From contig JAHQIW010007138.1 in the NCBI GenBank assembly GCA_019055375.1, positions 124,001 to 188,000 on the forward strand: a DNA stretch of 64,000 bases. Direction: 5' to 3'. Shown piece by piece: positions 58,072-64,000 of the stretch; position 1 is the stretch's first letter, and each line of letters opens with the position of its first letter. Below the pieces are notes generated by a model. That model was not told the DNA's origin. It did not search any database and saw only the letters and a program-made list of their open reading frames with translations. Made by a program: the position numbers and the translations under genes. This DNA comes from Parelaphostrongylus tenuis. Its lineage: Eukaryota; Nematoda; Chromadorea; Rhabditida; Metastrongylidae.

Positions 58072-59470
58072 TGTACAAGAGTCCTTACCAGACCACATGA
58101 CAACTTGGCTCAAATAATGATGAAAGGATATATTGAAATTTGAGCGTGGTCTAAACAAGGCACTCGAAATAGAGGTATAATTATGATAAAAGTGTCAACG
58201 ATTAGTTGTTGATAGCTGCGAAGAAATGTGCAGAAAAGTGACAATAGAGCGGTGAGCCGTAGCGTAGTAGTGGCGCGCCCCGATATGAGTGTACCAGCTG
58301 GCGTCAAAAATTTTGCATTGTCATTTACCACCATTGGATATCTAGTTGTAATTTCAGTTAACACTCAACCCAGGTAAAAACACTGCTCGACAGTGGCAAG
58401 CACTACTTTGCTGTTTACTACATCAACGCGACCGACGAGAAAAAGGTTAAGCGGCTTCAGTTTACTTTATCTGAATACAGCCATACAAGTTAAATATAGA
58501 CCTGGTGTAAGAAAAAAAGCTAGTAGTTCAGTACTCGTGCATCTCTTGTTAATCAAAGGAATTTTGGCTAAACTTCATTGCCATCATGAGGTCGTAATTA
58601 AGGCTCCTCGAGCAACATGGGCAGACCACAAGGGCGAACCAGAAGGAACAGAGCGTCTCTATGTTGACTTCAAAAAGGTCTTACTTCAACAATTTGGTTG
58701 CTTTGCCGGTAATGGCGAGAAGAAAAAAGAAAAGAAAGAGGAGAAAAAGGATGAGGAGAAAAAGGATGAAAAAAAGGATGATGATAAAAAAGATGATAAA
58801 AAGGATGAAAAAAAGGATGACGAGAAAAAAAGACTAGAAGAAAGATGAGGAGAAGAAAGAGGTGAGTAATCTTGCAATAATTGGTCGATTTACTTTATGA
58901 TTCCTGATTGGTAATAATTCTAAGAGGAAAAGAACTATGAGAAATGTCTCCAGCGAATTTTTACGTATGATGGCCATGAATAAAAAATCATATAAATGAT
59001 GTCCACGAGTAAATTGTTTATGGTGATGAAACTGAACGAATTATGGCTAAAGAAATGTTCATCTTCAGTAATTAAATCAAGCTTTTATTCCCTAACATCT
59101 CTTTAATTAGTAAATAATTGCAACTAAGTACGACCATTGTTCAATACTCCATTACTGCATTATCCGGAAACCTTGAGCTTAACTTAGAATATACAACGCC
59201 TGATCTAGGTTGAATTGAGAATTATGAGTAAACACATCAGATTCAGATCACTCCGTGTTGATCATTTTGTGCTTTGTGCTCAAAATGTCAATTCTTCCTT
59301 AGACTGTGAGATTGAGACCACCAATAACTTCATCGGTCAAGTAAACAATCAATAGACAGCTAGCAATCAATGGGCAATCACTACACATCCAATATTGTTG
59401 AATGATAGATAGTAGTACAAACCTAGGGCTGTGGATGAACTTAGTTATGCAGTTTTCGAGGGATATCTGT

Positions 59471-62060
59471 TAGTCATTACACCACCGTGGCTCTGCATCT
59501 GCTATCATTCTTTCTGAGATACAAGGTATTGAATCTGTTAGCAGTCAACTGTAATCGGTTTAGCCTCTTAAGCAAGAGTATTAGCAGATCAAGAGCCTCG
59601 GAATGCAGTGAATATCACGCGTAACCGGATAAGGTAAGACGCGAGTTCATATCCCTCCCAAGTTCGAAACTTCGATCGCTTAACAGTGGTAGCCATATGG
59701 TTATAATAATATATCACTGCTACAAAAGCGGTTTGACCCTTTTGGAATGGAATAAATTTAATTGGATACACGAGTTTCTGAAAGCCTTTCTCACTATAAA
59801 AACCTTTCTCTTCAAACTTTTTCGCACCCAGTTGAAAGCTAAAATCTTGAGTAATTCTAAAAAAGTTTGCTTTATGGAAAGCCTTTTCTGTGTTGCAAAA
59901 TCGAAAGTAGTATACATGTTTCACACTCAGCTTGCTTTGCTTGGACGGCTGGTGTGTGTGGATGGCTCCTCACTGAGGTATTAATAGGCATTTAATAGCC
60001 CAAATCTCGACAATATTGATGTTAAAAATTGTTTTTGAGAAGGTCTGCATAGCACTGCGAGGGCGAAAAGGAGATCAGGCTTCGCGCTCGAAACATTTAG
60101 CTCGTCGCCTTGAACTTCATACCTATTTCACTTGGAAATGTGAAACAGAAGAAAATGTTTGTACCTATAGAACGATAAAACAACGTCTCTACTTTCTAAG
60201 GAAAACCGAAATTTTTCCGATTCAAAGAAAAAAATTCCTATAGAACTAACAAAAATCGCACTCTCAAATAGTGCACAACTTTTAAAAATAATGATTTTTT
60301 TTACGCACGAGTCAGTAGAGAAGAGCGCGATTTCCGTCATTTACTTTATTTTCTCTGTCTCGAAAACTTTTTTGTATTAAAATTCCAGAGGAGAATTTGT
60401 TTCTTTCGTTGCTATAATGTTCAAGAAACAGGCTAACCACTCCTAGTGCAAAAGGCAATCCTCTTTTCGTTCTAACAGACTCTGTCTTTTGAAAACCTAT
60501 TTCAGCATGAACATTTTCGAGATTCGAACTATCGCATGACTAATAACAATGCAGCAAAAGCTGATTCACAAGCCCGAGCAGAGTAAACAAAACAAATCGA
60601 GTGTGAAATATAATATTATTGAGTTCATTCCATGAGTTTTGGCCTAAGAGCAATAAACACCAAGTTTACTAACCAGAAGTAATTAAAACTGCACTATTTT
60701 GGTATTATTCCATTACACATTTTTTGTAAACATTTTGGTAAGCAATTTGCCAATAATTGCTTGAAGATGGAGGTGTTGCGGAAGCAAATTCGTTACTGCT
60801 ACCCATAAATGAAATCCGTGTAGGGGATGCTAGTAAAGTGGCGCGCTAGTTTAATGCAGCTCCCTGTGGAAGACCCGAGCGCGATTGATCTTCCATATTA
60901 TTCTCTCCAGCTTTTCATTTCTCGAAGCACTTCCTAGTCGCCCTTTCTTCAACCGTATCGTAACCTCAAATTCCATCTTGCGCTTCGCTTCATTAATATT
61001 GTTCCCTACATGCCAAATAGTGCACGAATAGCAAGCAATTTTAATTCCACATCAACTCCATCTTGAAGAAATATAGTCAAGTTGGATATCAAAAATTTGC
61101 AAGCAAATGCACAACTGAGCGATACCGAGGTCGTACAATTACGACTTTTATTTTATTATTAATTTATTTAATCCGTCATCGCAGTGTTTTGTTTTGTTTT
61201 TTCTTTGCTGTGCAGATTCCGGTACTTCCAGTATTTAATTCGTTTTTCGTTTCCTAGAATACTGATTGACAAAGATCCTTACAATCTCGAGGATAGCTTT
61301 GCTGTGGCGTTCCATAGGGTGTTGTTGTTGACTGCCGGAGGGAGGTGGGCGAGCTTCACTTCACGCGCGTCGCTACGAACACCACAAGCACTCAGTCATG
61401 GCGCTCCATTATTATGATAAATTCTGGTCAAGAAATTTAGTGCTTATTGCTCTAGTGCCAAAACTTCTGGAACGGCCTAATCTTTCACAGCTGCAAGGTA
61501 ATATAAAACATTTTCTTAAATTAACATGTTATGAGATCTGCGAAATTCAAGCTTTCAAACATTCTGAAAATTTCAAGAAAAGGTTTTTCAGCAAAAAGAG
61601 CCTCCAAAAGAAATTGTGTATCCAAATGGATGCATTCCATCCCGGAAGGTTAGTAAGGAATTCTAATCAGAACACAGCCAATGACTATTCAGTAATTTAT
61701 AAAAAATCAAAGTAATCAAATAAAGCAAGTAAATATCGCGTTCTCCAGGAAGTTATGTCAAAATCAAATTGTTTTTTTTTCCTAAGAAGAGGTTGTCATG
61801 CCGTATTTTTGCCTCTATTTCCTGACGATACAAAATTAGTATCACTAATCTCAATTATCGGATGAATGGCGGAATAGTCGTAATTTACGATAACCAAGTG
61901 TCCGCGGGGCACTACTATTTGTCTCAGAAACGCCCACAGAAGTACATGCGTAAGAGGAAGATTAATCGAGGCATAATATGAATATTCAATGAGAAATATA
62001 AATGTTACAAAAATGGATTATCAAATGCAAACAAAAATCATTCATTAAGGGGCTTTTGCA
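59471..62060. other. Gene-less region with diverged repeats
   Basis: Bases 59740-59950 resemble 23520-23680, 60960-61060 resemble 27830-27910, and 61190-61400 are a diverged copy of the segment at 7280-7490 and 55500-55740 (GATTCC.GTACTTC, TCTCGAGGATAGC, GTTGTTGACTGCCG). A 105-codon open frame at 61398-61715 has no recognised motif. Confidence 0.4.
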
Positions 62061-64000
62061 GAAACAGTGCATCACAAACTTTGAGAGTTGCGGATGAGGG
62101 TGAAAATCCAGTAATGGCTTGGAAGACAAAAGATCTGCGAAATTTTACCAGATAATAGGATACGGCTGACTTAGCAAGGCAGCATCACTTCACAATACGA
62201 GTAGCCATCACCTTACGTCGGCACAACTTACAACAGAAAATGAAATTTACGTCTTTGAGAATGATCAACATATTTTTATATAGAACTTAGGATATCTTCA
62301 TGAGTTTGCAAATTTACAAGTCTTTCGCTTGAAAGTAAATAACTATCCTTTCAGCAACCACACCCACTGATTTGATGCGCATCGGTGAGCTAGATAGCTT
62401 CAAACATCAAAAGGATATATTTTGAGTACTAGTCCTGACATCGCGACAACGACCTAATGTAGGCCATCAACTCGGATCAAATAGCACTGAAGAAGACGAA
62501 AGTGTCAAAAGTCAGACAAACAAAATTTTTCGCACCAACCCTCGTGTCGGCTCAGTCGTGTGATAAAATCAGCAAACATATATTTCATGTCACATATAAT
62601 AGTCCAGTTGAAATCAGGGCCAAGGGACTTTGCCGGTCTTGGGAAGGAAATAAAAGTTTCTTGTTTTAACGATTCTGAGCACATTTCTTGCTTTCTCCAC
62701 CAAGTTCACTATCTCAAACAGCAAAAGAATGAAACAAGATTCTTCCCGACTGGACATGATGATGCTTCGCAATGTAGTGTTAGTTCCGTGACTTTCTTTT
62801 ACCAAGCAAACACAAGGTTGTTAAAACATGTTCATTTTTACAAAATAGTGCAATAGAGTTCGTATCAGTGGCTAAAGATCGCCCCTCGTGTTTCGTGTAA
62901 AGCTCGTGGGTGGTTTGCAATTTATAATCATTCGGCACGTTGCTATAAAGAACGGTCACGCCAAATGACTCCATCACGTACGCGCTGATTGGACGATGTT
63001 TGAGAGATCGGCTGGATTGTGATTTAGAAAATGGGATATTATTAGAGTTGAAAACCATGCTATACTAGTGTCGATCCGTCTACACAGCTACTGAAATACC
63101 ATCTAATAATGTGAAGAACCAAGTAGTCCGCAACCGTTTATATGACCGTCCATGTGAAATGATAAGATGAATAAATTGCCCCAACTATAGAGACGGCGAT
63201 TGCATGAGCATAGGTACAGTCTACCGAATGTCTTGTAAAACGTGCGGTGGCGAATATATCGGCGAAAGGTAAAGGCGCCTCTATGTCGATGCCAAAAAAT
63301 ACCTAGACAACAAAGATAAAATTTATTCAACAGCACCACTAGGTACGCATAAGGCACAGCTGCATAAGAAGGTGAACTTTGAAGTAGAAATATTCATCCT
63401 TGTACAGGAACGAAATCGCAAAATGCAGTGTGCAATCATTGACACATTTTGGATTTATACCAAAATTCAAATACGAATCGGAGAGATGAATGCCTTGTCA
63501 TCACGCGTGATTTCGCGCCACATGTCGCATCGATTATTGTGGATCCGAGACAAAAAAAAATATCATTCCTCGGCCATGTAATACTTGGTGCCGCTGGCTA
63601 CATATTGATCAGTGAACTAGTTATCAACAAAATGCGGTGAGTATATAATGAGAGTTCATTACTATACGTTGCAAGTTCTGCGATTTGGTCTAGATTTTAT
63701 CTCATCTGTTTGTGAAAAGTGTTCTTGTATGTGGATTGCACGTCAATCTGGCCCTTTCAGGCTCTGGCGAAGACGAAACTGTTGAAACTTTAGCCACTGA
63801 TACGAACTCTATTGCACTATTTTGTAAAAATGAACATGTTTTAACAACCTTGTGTTTGCTTGGTAAAAGAAAGTCACGGAACTAACACTACATGGGAAGC
63901 ATCATCATGTCCAGTCGGGAAGAATCTTGTTTCATTCTTTTGCTGTTTGAGATAGTGAACTTGGTGGAGAAGCAAAAAATGTGCTCAGAATCGTAAAACA
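62060..64000. mobile_element. Third PLE head-to-head relic within a palindromic duplication
   Basis: Left part 62060-62870 is an inverted copy of about 38200-39000. It holds a PLE 3' end (TTCGTATCAGTGGCTAA) joined by an internal deletion at about 62873 to a minus RT piece (63058-62900, with ISAYVMESFGVTVLYSNV). From 63062 the plus copy carries a GIY-YIG remnant (MSIGTVYRMSCKTCGGEYIG and onward), the intron-like segment 63637-63760, the degenerate 3' motif and the same flank as 38267 onward. The head-to-head junction (GTCTACACAG) is the same as at 37474-37483, so this is a duplicated copy of that insertion, further rearranged. The window ends inside the flank. Confidence 0.7.

Larger units (their letters stand above)
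56950..58192. mobile_element. Composite hammerhead-repeat / PLE-fragment insertion
   Basis: Absent from A1 at 9545. TGTCAAAGATTA (56938-56949) and TGTCAACGATTA (58193-58204) form a 12-nt target duplication with one mismatch. Contents in order: an inverted pair of hammerhead repeats (56966-57545), two direct PLE-tail fragments (57549-57714; 57779-57890) with a third inverted (57890-57998), and a further hammerhead repeat (57999-58190). Confidence 0.75.
54638..58848 (+). pseudogene. MSP-domain (major sperm protein family) gene, copy A2, best preserved
   Basis: Exons: 54638-54766 (43 codons, starting MGDFKLQLEPADKIVFSG), 54978-55058 (27 codons, IECLSNERFRNRPPVGPLKP), 58358-58445, 58603-58677 (25 codons, APRATWADHKGEPEGTERLY and onward to DFKK) and 58720-58848 (42 codons of Lys/Glu/Asp and TGA). 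The order matches nematode MSP-domain proteins with a charged C-terminal tail; such proteins belong to the sperm/VAP-like immunoglobulin-fold family. Exons 1 and 2 join in frame. Exon 3 has one extra A at about 58375-58380, breaking the frame before GKHYFAVYY, and the tail ends at a TGA that A1 lacks. Intron 2 is 3.3 kb, enlarged by the insertion at 56950; intron 4 is 42 bases. If the exon 3 base is a sequencing error, this could be a working gene. Confidence 0.7.
48380..59470 (+). repeat. Segmental duplication copy A2
   Basis: Direct-orientation partner of A1. It keeps the best MSP-domain exons (54638-58848) and a mariner HTH segment that A1 has lost. It lacks the A1 insertions at 5.3 and 8.2 kb, so it supplies the empty-site sequence for judging them. 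It has its own 1243-bp composite insertion at 56950-58192. Bases 48380-53700 contain only short, interrupted frames and I recognise no gene in them. Confidence 0.85.

Noticed and set aside
1..64000. CRISPR arrays, bacterial operons, phage or viral genes
   Set aside because: No regularly spaced direct repeats, no ribosome-binding-site operon structure and no viral protein signatures; the window is eukaryotic.

Overview
The window looks like repeat-dense, mostly non-coding nuclear DNA of a nematode, possibly a clade V species (species not determinable here). The reasons are MSP-domain (major sperm protein family) exons with short introns and TTTCAG-type acceptors, mariner and RTE-like relics, and A+T-rich spacers. 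I find no intact host gene. The only long undamaged reading frame is a Penelope-like element (PLE) reverse transcriptase/GIY-YIG protein at 16732-18513 (+).

Large-scale layout. One ancestral segment is present four times: A1 (about 1-10980, +), B1 (about 19860-23450, -), B2 (about 38990-43285, -) and A2 (about 48380-59470, +). The copies carry a decaying MSP-domain gene and an internally deleted mariner relic. A2 keeps the MSP start codon and most exons. A1 and B1 have ACG in place of the ATG and a +1 slip in exon 2. B2 keeps only a stub of exon 1. Between the copies lie the PLE insertion (14026-18804), a LINE relic (23.9-24.4 kb), a Gly-rich repeat-coding ORF (27.3 kb), two further PLE relic pairs (35.8-38.3 kb; 62.7-63.9 kb) and long stretches with no recognisable gene.

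Mobile elements and the main discovery lead. Three kinds of element show the same architecture: two copies joined 5'-to-5' (head-to-head) as an inverted dimer, several flanked by 12-13 nt direct repeats. They are (i) PLEs, with matching ends in two separate insertions; (ii) short tRNA-like SINE candidates whose 72-nt cloverleaf has the anticodon loop CCGGA(T/A)A; and (iii) a roughly 320-nt repeat carrying a near-canonical type I hammerhead ribozyme. A fourth element, a 222-bp insertion at 20.5-20.7 kb, carries a hammerhead fold inside 37-nt inverted arms and has a 13-nt target duplication. The PLE 3' ends themselves carry a compact hammerhead-like motif directly after the acceptor of a conserved 120-170 nt intron-like segment. 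My inference is that a PLE-type retrotransposition machinery has mobilised a set of small RNAs (tRNA-like and ribozyme-bearing), often inserting them as head-to-head dimers.

Limits. All reading was by eye. Duplication boundaries are approximate to tens of bases. Several frameshifts fall in homopolymers and may be assembly errors.
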